55,670 bases of DNA from Sutcliffiella rhizosphaerae. Lineage in GTDB: Bacteria > Bacillota > Bacilli > Bacillales > Bacillaceae_I. This document shows, piece after piece, positions 17,133-26,208 of the stretch (positions are counted from its first letter, which is position 1; each line of letters begins with the position of its first letter). The DNA lies in NCBI RefSeq assembly GCF_917563925.1, contig NZ_CAKJTJ010000026.1, positions 1 through 55,670 on the forward strand, in the 5' to 3' direction. The translations under genes and the position numbers were made by a program. The notes under the pieces are model-generated. The model did no database searches and had not been told where the DNA came from. It saw only the letters and a list, made by a program, of their open reading frames with translations.

Positions 17133-18602
17133 TTGTCCACGATGTTATGGGAGCAAATAATAGTAGATACAGAGGATAGAATTCCCCTCTATAAGCAAAT
17201 ATCACAGCAGTTTGAACAAATGGTGCATGAGGGGAGGCTGAAACCAGGCGTGCGCCTGCCTTCTGAACGAAAAATGGCTGAAATATTAAGGGTTAGCCGG
17301 ATGACTCTAACGTTGGCATATGAAGAAATGAAGTCACGGGGAATTGTGCGCAGTCAGCAAGGAAGCGGTACGTTTATTATGAAGGGACCAAGAATCGATA
17401 CATCTGAGCAAGCGATTACGTGGCATACGAATTTTGCGTACCAGACAGACAGCGTAAATCTTGCAATGGAAGAAATAATGCGATTTGGAAGAGATTCTAA
17501 TTTAATTCATCTTGCAGGGGTAGGGACTGCGGCAGAGGTTCATCCAGGGATCGATTTTAGTCAATGCTTTGCGGAGCATTTACGGAAGAATCCTATTCTA
17601 TTGCAGCTTCCAGCGCCAACCAAAGGCTATGAACCACTTATTCATGAAGTCCAATCATGGCTTCAGGATGGCGGGATTCTTGCGGAAGAGAAAGAAATCA
17701 TGATCGTATCAGGAGCCATGCAAGGTTTAGATTTAATAAGTCGTTTATTTTTAGGGCCGGATGATTATGTCATTATGGAGGATCCTGGCTTCTTGGCTGC
17801 TTCTGATGCATTTGCTGCTACAGGTGCCAAGATATTGCGTATCACTCATGATAGAGAAGGGATTAAAGTAGATAGTATCGAAAATTTGCTCATGCAATTC
17901 CCTGTGAAATTTATTTACATTAATCCTACCTTCCATAATCCAACTGGTATAACGATGTCCTTGCAACGACGTAAGAAGCTATTAGAGATTGCCAAAAAGT
18001 ATCGTGTACCAATCGTGGAGGATGATCCGAATAGTCTCCTTTACTACAAAAGAAAGCCTGTACCGTCCTTTAAGTCATTGGATAAAGATCATTTAGTAAT
18101 TCATCTGCAGTCCTTTTCTAAATACCTTTTTCCAACGATTCGTGTAGCAGTATTGGTGGCACCTGTTGGGATAATTTCTAATCTTGTAAAAATAAAACAA
18201 AGGGTAGATTTGCATAGTAATAACCTTACCCAAATAGCGGTTCATGGGTATTTGGCGGAGGGAAGATTGCATAAGCATGTGAAAAAACTGCGCGAAGCCT
18301 ACGATATAAGGCTAGCATTAATCAAAAAAATCTTAAGCAATAAACCAAACCTTGAATGTGTATTTCCAGATGGCGGTGTCTTTTTATGGTGTAAAATCCC
18401 CAAAGGTATTTCTTCCGAGCGATTGCTTGAAATAGCCTTAAAGAAAGGGGTCTCATTTGTACCGGGCAGCTGGATGAGTGGGGTTGGAATGTATGAGAAC
18501 TACATTAGGTTAGCCTTCACCCACCCTCCACCGGAAGCTTTGGAAAAAGGAATCGATTTGATTGACCAGGCCATTAATGAATATTATTCATACCAATATT
18601 GA
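17133..18602 (+). CDS. MocR-type regulator (GntR helix-turn-helix fused to aminotransferase-like domain)
   Basis: This 489-residue protein has an N-terminal GntR winged helix (about 14-85, IPLYKQISQQFEQMV then LPSERKMAEILRVSRMTL) joined to a fold-type-I PLP aminotransferase-like domain (about 115-485). The PLP site looks intact, with the Schiff-base lysine in SFSKYLFPTIR and YINPTFHNPTG. Known relatives such as GabR and PdxR bind PLP and an amine or aldehyde. The start is TTG after GGGGGAG, 10 bp from the dctM stop. Its last codons overlap the second copy of a 28-bp motif also found upstream of dctP, so it probably controls both TRAP and aco operons. Confidence 0.92.
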   Translation: MSTMLWEQIIVDTEDRIPLYKQISQQFEQMVHEGRLKPGVRLPSERKMAEILRVSRMTLTLAYEEMKSRGIVRSQQGSGTFIMKGPRIDTSEQAITWHTNFAYQTDSVNLAMEEIMRFGRDSNLIHLAGVGTAAEVHPGIDFSQCFAEHLRKNPILLQLPAPTKGYEPLIHEVQSWLQDGGILAEEKEIMIVSGAMQGLDLISRLFLGPDDYVIMEDPGFLAASDAFAATGAKILRITHDREGIKVDSIENLLMQFPVKFIYINPTFHNPTGITMSLQRRKKLLEIAKKYRVPIVEDDPNSLLYYKRKPVPSFKSLDKDHLVIHLQSFSKYLFPTIRVAVLVAPVGIISNLVKIKQRVDLHSNNLTQIAVHGYLAEGRLHKHVKKLREAYDIRLALIKKILSNKPNLECVFPDGGVFLWCKIPKGISSERLLEIALKKGVSFVPGSWMSGVGMYENYIRLAFTHPPPEALEKGIDLIDQAINEYYSYQY

Positions 18603-18617
18603 GATTGGTTATATTGA
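18590..18617 (+). promoter_or_regulatory. Shared 28-bp motif, aco promoter copy
   Basis: ATACCAAT (18590-18597), six bases, ATTGGTTATATTGA (18604-18617). It matches the dctP-promoter copy except for the spacer and one base (T for C). It begins inside the end of the MocR gene and runs into a -35-like TTGATT (18614-18619), with TATACT at 18635-18640 as the -10. The 15-bp gap is short, as for promoters that need an activator. Confidence 0.65.
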
Positions 18618-18643
18618 TTTAAAAACGCGCCTTTTATACTTGA

Positions 18644-18657
18644 TGTAAGCACTTACA
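18644..18657 (+). promoter_or_regulatory. cre-like site before acoA
   Basis: TGTAAGCACTTACA matches the CcpA cre consensus TGWAANCGNTNWCA at all but one defined position and is nearly palindromic. It sits just downstream of the presumed -10, a position for repression. The dctP promoter has a cre-like site in the same relative place. Confidence 0.6.
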
Positions 18658-18682
18658 TTTAAAGGATAAGAGGTGTTTTTTA

Positions 18683-19675
18683 ATGGAACATAACGTAAAA
18701 GAAGGTCAATTACAGGATTGGTATTATCGAATGCTTTTAATCAGGCGGTTTGAAGAGACAATCAATGAAAAGTTTTTGGCAGGAGATATCCCTGGTTTTG
18801 TCCACCTTTATATTGGCGAGGAAGCCACTGGAGTAGGTGTTTGTTCCGCCTTAACGAAATCCGATTACATCACAAGTACCCACCGTGGTCATGGCCATAC
18901 GATAGCAAAAGGTGCCGACATTAATCGTTGCATGGCTGAGCTATATGGACGGAGAACAGGCTATTGTAAAGGAAAAGGCGGTTCCATGCATATTGCCGAT
19001 TTTGGAATTGGCATGCTTGGGGCAAATGGTGTTGTTGGCGGCGGATTTAATTTAGCTGCAGGAGCCGCACTTGCTATCCAATTGCGAAAAAGCAGTGAGG
19101 TTGCGGTATGTTTCTTCGGGGACGGAGCAAGTAATCGTGGAACCTTCCATGAAGCTCTGAATATGGCGTCTGTTTGGAAGCTCCCTGTTGTTTTTGTTTG
19201 TGAGAATAATCAGTGGGCATCCACAACACCTTTGCATGAGGCTACCGCTGTCACAGATATTTCTATTCGAGCACATTCCTATGCTATGCCAAGTGTCATG
19301 GTAGATGGAAATGATGTGTTTGAGGTATATTCTGCTGCTACAGAGGCAGTCGAAAGGGCAAGAAATGGTGATGGACCTACTTTAATAGAATGCAAGACTT
19401 ACCGAATTAAGGGCCATTTTGTCGGAGACCCGGAGCAATATCGCACACGGGAAGAGGTCATAGAACAAATGGAAGTGAACGACCCTATAAAGAAATTTTT
19501 AGAAAAGGTATTAAGCGAAGACCTAATGTCAGAAGCGCAATTAAAGGAAATTGAAGATAGAGTTCAAAGGGAAATGGTAGAGGCGGTTAAATTTGCAGAA
19601 GAGAGCCCATTCCCTGAGCCAGAAGAAGCATTTGAGGATCTTTATGTGGAAGTGGAGGTAGCGGAGCATGCGTAA
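18683..19675 (+). CDS. acoA: 2-oxo-acid/acetoin dehydrogenase E1 alpha subunit
   Basis: This 330-residue thiamine-diphosphate-dependent E1 alpha subunit is of the acetoin dehydrogenase/pyruvate dehydrogenase type. The ThDP motif runs from GDGASNRG to the closing ENN about 30 residues later. HRGHGH (about 72-77), GRRTGYCKGKGGSMHI and the loop KGHFVGDPEQYR are typical of AcoA-like E1 alpha. The complex would cleave acetoin, or oxidatively decarboxylate a 2-oxo acid, to an acyl-CoA. It is the first gene of acoA-acoB-acoC-acoL; acoB overlaps its end by 8 bp. No AcoR-type activator is present, so the exact substrate is open. Confidence 0.85.
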   Translation: MEHNVKEGQLQDWYYRMLLIRRFEETINEKFLAGDIPGFVHLYIGEEATGVGVCSALTKSDYITSTHRGHGHTIAKGADINRCMAELYGRRTGYCKGKGGSMHIADFGIGMLGANGVVGGGFNLAAGAALAIQLRKSSEVAVCFFGDGASNRGTFHEALNMASVWKLPVVFVCENNQWASTTPLHEATAVTDISIRAHSYAMPSVMVDGNDVFEVYSAATEAVERARNGDGPTLIECKTYRIKGHFVGDPEQYRTREEVIEQMEVNDPIKKFLEKVLSEDLMSEAQLKEIEDRVQREMVEAVKFAEESPFPEPEEAFEDLYVEVEVAEHA

Positions 19676-20645
19676 TATTACTTTTTCTCAAGCAACGTTA
19701 GAAGCCATGCAGGAAGAAATGCGCAGAGATGAGCGAGTCTTTATCATGGGAGAGGATATTGCTAGTCAAGGAGGAATTTTCGGTCAGTTTAAAGGCTTAC
19801 CAGCAGAATTTGGCCTTGACCGAGTCCGAGATACCCCTATTTCTGAAACTGCCATCGTTGGAGCAGGAGTAGGCTCGGCACTGGCAGGAGCAGTTCCTGT
19901 AGTTGACATGCATTTTGCGGATTTTATTGGAGTGGCAATGGATGAAGTGCTCAACCAAATGGCAAAAATTCGTTATATGTTTGGGGGTCAAGGGACGCTT
20001 CCACTTGTTTTACGTGCACCAGATGGGGTAACGCAGTCAGCAGCGGCGCAGCATTCCCAATCACTTGAAGCATGGTTTCTTCATATTCCTGGCTTGAAGG
20101 TAGTCATTCCGTCTAATCCGGCTGATGCAAAAGGACTTTTAAAAGCAGCCATCCGCGACCCGAATCCTGTTATTTATTTTGAACATAAACAGCTGTTCAG
20201 TCAAAAAGGAGAAGTGCCAGATGGAGATCATCTCACACCAATTGGCAAAGCTGCCATCGTTAGGGAAGGGAATGATGTAACGATCGTTTCTTACTCAGCG
20301 ATGCTTGGAAAATGTTTGGAAGCAGCAGAGCAGCTAAGCAGTCTTCATGGAATAGAAGCGGAGGTCATTGACTTACGGACGATTGTACCAATGGATATGG
20401 AAACCATCTATCAATCTGTGAAAAGAACACACAAGCTTGTTATTGCACATGAGGCAGTTAAAACTGGCGGTGTTGGAGGAGAAATAGCTGCCGCGGTAAG
20501 TGAAAATATTCTTGAGTATTTGGATGCACCTATTATTAGGGTTGGTGCTGCATTTACACCAGTTCCATTTAGCCCTGCGTTGGAAAAGCACGTTATCCCG
20601 CAAGTGGAAACAGTCGTCTCTGCTGTATTAAAGGCACGCTGGTAG
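19668..20645 (+). CDS. acoB: 2-oxo-acid/acetoin dehydrogenase E1 beta subunit
   Basis: This 325-residue E1 beta partner carries the usual pyrimidine-binding and transketolase C-terminal domains: FIMGEDIASQGGIFGQFKGL near the start, TPISETAIVGAGVGSALAG, the ThDP-contact segment around HFADFIG, and GVTQSAAAQHSQSLEAWF in mid-protein. The C-terminal half has EVIDLRTIVPMD. It overlaps acoA by 8 bp and is followed 23 bp later by the E2 gene, which has its own GGAGGG ribosome site. Together with AcoA it forms the heterotetrameric E1. Confidence 0.88.
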   Translation: MRNITFSQATLEAMQEEMRRDERVFIMGEDIASQGGIFGQFKGLPAEFGLDRVRDTPISETAIVGAGVGSALAGAVPVVDMHFADFIGVAMDEVLNQMAKIRYMFGGQGTLPLVLRAPDGVTQSAAAQHSQSLEAWFLHIPGLKVVIPSNPADAKGLLKAAIRDPNPVIYFEHKQLFSQKGEVPDGDHLTPIGKAAIVREGNDVTIVSYSAMLGKCLEAAEQLSSLHGIEAEVIDLRTIVPMDMETIYQSVKRTHKLVIAHEAVKTGGVGGEIAAAVSENILEYLDAPIIRVGAAFTPVPFSPALEKHVIPQVETVVSAVLKARW

Positions 20646-20668
20646 TGGATTAGGAAGGAGGGAATAGG

Positions 20669-21991
20669 ATGGCAGTCGTTATTACAATGCCAAAGTTTGG
20701 CTTAACGATGAAAGAGGGTACTGTGTCCAATTGGTCAGTTCATCAAGGCCGCTGGGTTGATAGCGGAGAAACGTTATTTGAAGTGGAGACAGATAAAATT
20801 ACCAATGAAATTGAAGCTCCCCAATCAGGTATTTTACGGCATATTTTTATAAAGGATGGAGAAACGGCAGATGTAGGAACACCTGTAGCAATCATAGCAG
20901 AAGAGAATGAGGATATAAGTAACTTTCTACAGACTGATAGTTTCTCAGATGACCAGGAGGTGGATGCTGTTAATAGCCCTCCACTACAGCCGGAGGAGGC
21001 AGCAAAGTCTGAATTTATTAAGGCTACACCACTAGCTAAAAAGCTTGCAAGAGAACAGAGAATTCCTTTAGACACGATAGCACCATCTGGACCAAATCAA
21101 GTAATTGTTGCTCGGGATATACGTGATGAAAGCACTAATAGAGCCAGTAAGCCAGCTATCTCACCACTTGCTAAAAAGTATGCAGAGGAACATCGTGTAG
21201 ATTGGGAAAATGTGAATTTGAAAAATAGAATCATGCTACCTGATATCATTGAGGAACAACTCAAAAATCAAAATACGTATGAGGTTAAAAAGGAGCAGCA
21301 AGATTTGCCTCCAAGAACTGTCCCGATGTCTGGTATACGAAAAGTAATCGCAGAAAGGATGACTAGCAGCTGGAGTACTATACCACATGTGACATTGCAA
21401 AAAGAACTCGATGTCAGTTCTCTAAAAAAAGCCCTGTCTACCTTATCAATAGATGGAGATACAAAGCTAACCTATACCCACTTTCTTATTGCCATCGTTG
21501 CTGCTGCCCTAAAGAAACATCCAGCATTAAATGCTTGGTGCGACAACAACGAACTAACCTACCATGACAATGTCCATATAGGAGTAGCTGTTTCCTTAGA
21601 AGAAGGTCTTGTCGTTCCTGTGATACGAGATGCAAATAAATTGGATCTGCTCCAAATTGCCAAGCGTTTAAAGGATGTATCTGCCCGAGCGAAAGAAAAT
21701 AGATTAACAGTCGATGAAATGCGTGGCGGCACTTTTACAATAAGCAACCTAGGCATGATGGGCATAGATGGTTTTACACCAATTATCAACCCACCTGAAA
21801 CAGGAATTCTAGGGGTGGGACGAATTATAGATAAACCTGTATATGTTGGGGAGACAATCGTGAAATGTCCGATGCTGACTTTATCACTATCATTTGATCA
21901 TTGTGCCCTCGATGGTGCCGAAGCAGCAAGCTTCCTTCAAACCATTCAATACTATATACAAGAGCCACTCAGACTTTTAGCGAAGGGGTGA
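20669..21991 (+). CDS. acoC: Dihydrolipoamide acyltransferase E2 with two subunit-binding domains
   Basis: This 440-residue E2 core enzyme starts with a lipoyl domain (about 1-78, lipoylated K43 in ETDKITNE). Two peripheral-subunit-binding domains follow (about 115-150, ATPLAKKLAREQRIPLD, and about 165-200, ISPLAKKYAEEHRVDWE). The catalytic acyltransferase domain (about 210-440) carries the family DHCALDG active-site motif near residue 415. A second subunit-binding domain is not usual in AcoC or PDH E2 and could hold both E1 and E3. The gene ends 4 bp before the E3 start. Confidence 0.9.
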   Translation: MAVVITMPKFGLTMKEGTVSNWSVHQGRWVDSGETLFEVETDKITNEIEAPQSGILRHIFIKDGETADVGTPVAIIAEENEDISNFLQTDSFSDDQEVDAVNSPPLQPEEAAKSEFIKATPLAKKLAREQRIPLDTIAPSGPNQVIVARDIRDESTNRASKPAISPLAKKYAEEHRVDWENVNLKNRIMLPDIIEEQLKNQNTYEVKKEQQDLPPRTVPMSGIRKVIAERMTSSWSTIPHVTLQKELDVSSLKKALSTLSIDGDTKLTYTHFLIAIVAAALKKHPALNAWCDNNELTYHDNVHIGVAVSLEEGLVVPVIRDANKLDLLQIAKRLKDVSARAKENRLTVDEMRGGTFTISNLGMMGIDGFTPIINPPETGILGVGRIIDKPVYVGETIVKCPMLTLSLSFDHCALDGAEAASFLQTIQYYIQEPLRLLAKG

Positions 21992-21995
21992 GGAG

Positions 21996-23378
21996 ATGAA
22001 AGAGGTAGTTGTAATTGGCGGGGGACCAGGTGGATACTCTGCAGCTTTAAGGGCAAGCCAATTAGGGGCAAGTGTAACCTTAATCGAAAAAAGCCTTCTA
22101 GGTGGAACATGCTTAAATACAGGCTGCATTCCAACAAAGAGTTTGCTGGATTCCTCGTACTTATGGTCGAAAAGTAATAACCTTTTCCAGATGCATACAA
22201 ATCAGGCGGTACCGTGGGACCATGTAATGTCGCGTAAACAAAAAGCCGTTACTCAACTGAGAAGAGGGGTAGCAAGCCTATTAAAAGCAGGAAAGATTAG
22301 AGTGGTAGAAGGAATCGCATCCCTCTCTGGAACTAATCAAATTTATGTTCATGGAGATAATTCTCAAACCCTTCATGCAGATTTCATTATCCTTGCAACA
22401 GGAAGCCGACCTATTCTGCCTCCGATTGAAGGGATTGAAACAGAGGGTGTTTTAACGAGCAATGAAATCCTTTCGCTTCAAAAGCTACCACCCTCTCTCT
22501 CCATTATTGGAGGTGGTGTTATCGGCATCGAATTTGCGACCATTTTTGCAGAGCTGGGAGTAAAGGTACACGTAATAGAAGCCGCTGATCGAATTTTACC
22601 GAATATGGACAGAGCAATTTCCGAGCAGCTGCAAGCCCATCTAGAAAAACAAGGTGTTCACTTCTCTCTTGAAAATAAAGTAACAGCTATTGGAAAATCG
22701 GACAAAAGTGAAGTGCAGTTGACCGTTAATGAAGGGCAAATGTTAACGTCGGATTTAGTTTTAGTGGCTGTAGGAAGAGAAGCAGTGATAGGAGGCTTGC
22801 AGCTTGAAGAGAACGGTGTGATGGTAGAAAATAAAAAAATAAAAACCAACTCCTATCAGCAAACTAGCATTTCATCTATTTATGCCGTTGGAGACTGCTC
22901 CACTTCCATCATGCTTGCACATGTTGCTATGGCGGAAAGTAAGGTTGCAATCGAGCATGCACTTGAATACGAGACAAAACCAGTAATCTATGATTATATC
23001 CCACAATGTGTCTACACACATCCCGAGGCAGCAGCTGTTGGATTAACAAAAGAAGAAGCGGTTAAAAGAGGGTTTGAAGTTGAGGAAGGTGTCTTTCCGT
23101 TACAAGCAAATGGCAGAGCATTAATTGAAGAGGAAACAGTAGGATTTTTGAAAGTCATTGCTGATAAAGAATATGGACGGATACTAGGAGTCCACTTGCT
23201 GATGCCACATGCAACAGAAGTTATTTCGCAAGCAACTCTTGCTCTTCAACTTGAAGCAACGACAGAAGAGCTATTGAATATGGTTTACCCGCATCCGAGT
23301 ATTACAGAGGGAATTCAAGAAGCAGTAATGGACATGACGAATAGTGCCATTCACCTTCCATCGTTGGAAAAGGTTTAA
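21996..23378 (+). CDS. acoL: Dihydrolipoamide dehydrogenase E3
   Basis: This 460-residue flavoprotein reoxidises the dihydrolipoyl group of E2 with NAD. FAD binding is marked by GGGPGGYSAALRASQLG, the redox disulfide by GGTCLNTGCIPTKS (Cys pair four residues apart), NAD binding by IIGGGVIGIEFA, and the second FAD segment by IYAVGDCS. The dimer-interface motif YPHPSITEGIQEA supplies the partner His-Glu. It is the last gene of the aco operon, ending before a strong terminator. Its dedicated copy beside acoC implies a complex separate from the housekeeping ones. Confidence 0.93.
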   Translation: MKEVVVIGGGPGGYSAALRASQLGASVTLIEKSLLGGTCLNTGCIPTKSLLDSSYLWSKSNNLFQMHTNQAVPWDHVMSRKQKAVTQLRRGVASLLKAGKIRVVEGIASLSGTNQIYVHGDNSQTLHADFIILATGSRPILPPIEGIETEGVLTSNEILSLQKLPPSLSIIGGGVIGIEFATIFAELGVKVHVIEAADRILPNMDRAISEQLQAHLEKQGVHFSLENKVTAIGKSDKSEVQLTVNEGQMLTSDLVLVAVGREAVIGGLQLEENGVMVENKKIKTNSYQQTSISSIYAVGDCSTSIMLAHVAMAESKVAIEHALEYETKPVIYDYIPQCVYTHPEAAAVGLTKEEAVKRGFEVEEGVFPLQANGRALIEEETVGFLKVIADKEYGRILGVHLLMPHATEVISQATLALQLEATTEELLNMVYPHPSITEGIQEAVMDMTNSAIHLPSLEKV

Positions 23379-23382
23379 TAAG

Positions 23383-23428
23383 AAAAGGCTGACCAGAATA
23401 CATCTAAGTAATCTAGGTCAGCTTTTCT
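23383..23428. terminator. Bidirectional terminator after aco
   Basis: AAAAGGCTGACC (23383-23394) pairs with GGTCAGCTTTTCT (23416-23428), with A- and T-rich flanks on both sides. It separates the aco operon from the SDR gene arriving on the minus strand. Confidence 0.85.
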
Positions 23429-23437
23429 GCAGTATTT

Positions 23438-24199
23438 TTATGTAACTGTTAAGCCTCCACAAACATTTAAAGACTGTCCAGTAATATAATTTGCGTTGTC
23501 AGAGGCGAGAAAAGCGACACTTTTAGCTATGTCAGAAGGTGTGCTTATCCTCCCAAGTGGAATGGCTCCGAGATAGTTTTGTAAAGACTCTTCAGGACTT
23601 GTCCCTGATAAATCTCCCATTTCAAGTGACATCTTTTCAAGAAGCTCCGTCTCCATCGCTCCGGGGCAAATGGCATTTACTCTTATACGCCTTGGTGCAA
23701 GCACGATGGAGGCAGTTTTTGTTAGGCTAACCATTCCAGCTTTGGATGCCGCATATGCGACAGAAAGTGGACGAGGGCTATTGGAGGCTATGGAAGAAAT
23801 ATTAATGATGGAACCACTATCCTCCATTAACGGTGCTGCATGCTGAATCATAAAAAAAGAAGCCTTTAAATTGATATTCATGACCTTGTCCCAATTATCA
23901 GAAGTAACTTCATCAAACGGTTTCACGATATTGATGCCAGCGTTATTTACGAGTACATGTATCTTTCCATGTTCTACTGCTATTTGAGAAAGAACATCTT
24001 GAATTTTCTCAGTATGCTCCAGGTCTATTTCAATACCGCTAGCTTGGTGACCTTGCTCTAAAAGCTGTTCTGTTGCAATCTTTAATTGCTCTTTTTTGCG
24101 ATCAAGCAATATAACATGAAAATGGTCGTTTGCTAATTCATTTGCAATGGCAAACCCTAAACCTTGTGCAGCTCCAGTAATCACAGCAATTTTTTTCAT
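23438..24199 (-). CDS. SDR-family NAD(P)-dependent oxidoreductase
   Basis: This 253-residue classical short-chain dehydrogenase has the cofactor motif TGAAQGLG (residues 8-15), NNAGI (about 86-90), catalytic Ser in NISSIAS, the YAASK tetrad Tyr-Lys, and the PGAMETEL segment. The substrate is not set by sequence. Beside an acetoin-type complex it could be an acetoin/butanediol or related alcohol dehydrogenase. It lies 75 bp downstream of the BASS transporter gene on the same strand, and a GGAGGG ribosome site precedes its ATG. Confidence 0.85.
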   Translation of the reverse strand: MKKIAVITGAAQGLGFAIANELANDHFHVILLDRKKEQLKIATEQLLEQGHQASGIEIDLEHTEKIQDVLSQIAVEHGKIHVLVNNAGINIVKPFDEVTSDNWDKVMNINLKASFFMIQHAAPLMEDSGSIINISSIASNSPRPLSVAYAASKAGMVSLTKTASIVLAPRRIRVNAICPGAMETELLEKMSLEMGDLSGTSPEESLQNYLGAIPLGRISTPSDIAKSVAFLASDNANYITGQSLNVCGGLTVT

Positions 24200-24273
24200 A
24201 GCTAGCCCTCCAGATTTTTACTTTATTATGACATTTAGATTAGCAACACTCTAGAGCCAATTCCATGAATGGA

Positions 24274-25203
24274 CTAGGGAGAAGTTTGACGTGCAAACCG
24301 GGTCGCAACAAAAGAGCCAATCGAAAGGTTTACAATCATATTTACCATTGGTGCAATCGCAGCATGCTCTCCAATAAATTCAAACGCAAGAATGGCTGCG
24401 AGCGCTGTGTTGCATAATCCAACATGAAAAAGAATGGCTCGTGCATCTACTTCCATCATTTTCATTTTTCTAGCAATTAAATAAGCGGCAAACATCGGTA
24501 AGGTGACTTGAATGATTGTAGCCAATACAATTAAGGGAATGAGACTAAGCTCTAGCCTAATAGCTTCTTTGCCACTTCCAACAATGGTATGGATAATGAG
24601 CAATAACGAAATGGAAGAACCAAGCTGGGTGATGGAAGGAACAATATGTATTTTCTTTGGCAATATCTTTTGAATCAAAATGCCTGAGCATAAAGGCAGT
24701 AGAACAATGAGGGTGAACGACTGTAGTAAGTTGAAAAAAGAGATAGACACAGTTGTTCCTGAAAGAACTAGCATGGAAATTGGGGTAATAATGGGACTGA
24801 TTCCTACATCAACGAAGGATGCGACAATGACTAAAGATGTATTGCCACCTGCAAGAAATGTATAAAGAGTAGCTGCTGTTGCACTAGGCACTGTACCAGA
24901 TATAATAATGCCAGCAGCTACTTCAGGATGATTGGCAAAAAGAAAATAGGCAAGACCTATCGAAACTGTAACGGTTAATACCCATTTTAACGATACAGCT
25001 AAAAATAGTTCCTTCCCTTTGCTTTTCATTTTCTTAATTGTCGACACATCCATGGATAGTCCAGTGAAAAAAATGACAATACCTAAAAGTAACCCTGGGA
25101 CCCAAGGCGCAGTCGCTAAATGAATAGGAGATAGATAAGTTCCTACACCCGTTATTAGTATGAGAAAAGGAAGTCGCTCTTTTAATAGTTTTATGATAAT
25201 CAT
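24274..25203 (-). CDS. Bile acid:sodium symporter family (BASS) transporter
   Basis: This 309-residue membrane protein has about nine or ten hydrophobic helices and BASS-family features: GIVIFFTGLSMD near residue 40, SGTVPSATAATLYTFLAGGN, and GLCNTALAAILAFEF near the end. Bacterial members move organic anions, and some plant relatives carry pyruvate or glycolate, so a small carboxylate is plausible. It appears to be the first gene of a two-gene unit with the SDR 75 bp downstream. GGAAGTG precedes the ATG. It is divergent from the second SDR gene. Confidence 0.85.
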   Translation of the reverse strand: MIIIKLLKERLPFLILITGVGTYLSPIHLATAPWVPGLLLGIVIFFTGLSMDVSTIKKMKSKGKELFLAVSLKWVLTVTVSIGLAYFLFANHPEVAAGIIISGTVPSATAATLYTFLAGGNTSLVIVASFVDVGISPIITPISMLVLSGTTVSISFFNLLQSFTLIVLLPLCSGILIQKILPKKIHIVPSITQLGSSISLLLIIHTIVGSGKEAIRLELSLIPLIVLATIIQVTLPMFAAYLIARKMKMMEVDARAILFHVGLCNTALAAILAFEFIGEHAAIAPMVNMIVNLSIGSFVATRFARQTSP

Positions 25204-25303
25204 ACTACACTTCCGTTGTAATTATTTTGAATATTAAAAAAATAATAGTAGTTTCCAGAGATGAAGTCAATTAATTTTTCCAACAAAGGAAAGGTGAGAG
25301 AAG

Positions 25304-26071
25304 ATGAGAATAGAAAACCATGTAGCGATAGTGACAGGAGCATCAAGAGGAATTGGAGCAGCGTGTGCAAAAGTATTGGCTCGAGAAGGAGCACACGTTG
25401 TACTAGTGGACCTTCACTCATGTGAGGAAACGAAAACACAAATAGAAGCAATTAATCCCCGTGCGAAAACAAGCTTATACGAAGTGGATATACGGGATAG
25501 AAATGCGATTCAAAAATTAGTGGATGACACCTTTGAACAATTTGGCAGAATTGATATTCTCGTGAACAACGCAGGAACGGCAAGTAGACTTAGTCTAGAA
25601 GAAACAACGGAAGAGGTGTGGAACAGAGATTTAGATACCAACCTTAAGGCAGCCTTCTTCCTGACACAATCCGTCATCTATCCATATATGAAAGAGCAGC
25701 AATATGGCAGGATTGTCAATATAAGCTCCATTTCCGGAATTATAGGAGGTCTCGTTTCAAGCTCAGACCAAGGTACTGCTACAGGACGTTCCGGCCCTGG
25801 GTATGCAGCATCAAAAGGCGGAATCATTGCCTTAACAAAATGGATCGCAAAGGAAGTAGGTCCATTAGGTATCGTTTGTAACAGTGTAGCTCCTGGTGCA
25901 GTGGAAACCGAGCTAACAAAATGTGCTTCCTACAACTTGGACAACCAAGTCATTAAAAGAATGGGAAGCCCTGAAGACATTGCAGAAGCAGTCCTCTATT
26001 TCTCATCGAAGGAAGCTGGCTATACAACAGGTGAGGTGCTTAAGGTGTGTGGGGGAGCGGCGATTGGCTAG
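25304..26071 (+). CDS. SDR-family oxidoreductase (FabG-like)
   Basis: This 255-residue short-chain dehydrogenase has TGASRGIG (residues 11-18), DIRD, NNAGTAS, catalytic Ser in NISSISG, and YAASKGG with the Tyr-Lys pair. An insertion of about 15 residues, GGLVSSSDQGTATGRSG, lies between the Ser and Tyr motifs and could shape the substrate pocket. The ATG has GGAAAGG upstream. It is transcribed alone, divergent from the BASS transporter, and ends at a terminator. The function is probably the oxidation or reduction of a small hydroxy compound. Confidence 0.83.
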   Translation: MRIENHVAIVTGASRGIGAACAKVLAREGAHVVLVDLHSCEETKTQIEAINPRAKTSLYEVDIRDRNAIQKLVDDTFEQFGRIDILVNNAGTASRLSLEETTEEVWNRDLDTNLKAAFFLTQSVIYPYMKEQQYGRIVNISSISGIIGGLVSSSDQGTATGRSGPGYAASKGGIIALTKWIAKEVGPLGIVCNSVAPGAVETELTKCASYNLDNQVIKRMGSPEDIAEAVLYFSSKEAGYTTGEVLKVCGGAAIG

Positions 26072-26088
26072 AACACAAATAAATTTCG

Positions 26089-26123
26089 AGGGAAAATACA
26101 ATTCAACGTGTTTTCCCTTTTTT
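26089..26123 (+). terminator. Terminator after the second SDR gene
   Basis: AGGGAAAA (26089-26096) pairs with TTTTCCCT (26111-26118), followed by a T run to 26123. Confidence 0.85.
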
Positions 26124-26163
26124 ATTGGTAATTCATTATCAAACTCCCCCATTAGTACTCAAG

Positions 26164-26186
26164 AAAAAAACCAGTAGTCACTGGTT
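26164..26186 (-). terminator. Terminator of the MFS gene
   Basis: On the minus strand AACCAGT pairs with ACTGGTT across a short loop and is followed by a run of T (the A run at 26164-26169). It lies 22 bp after the MFS stop. Confidence 0.8.
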
Positions 26187-26208
26187 CCTTTGGTTGTAGG
26201 CTGTCTTC

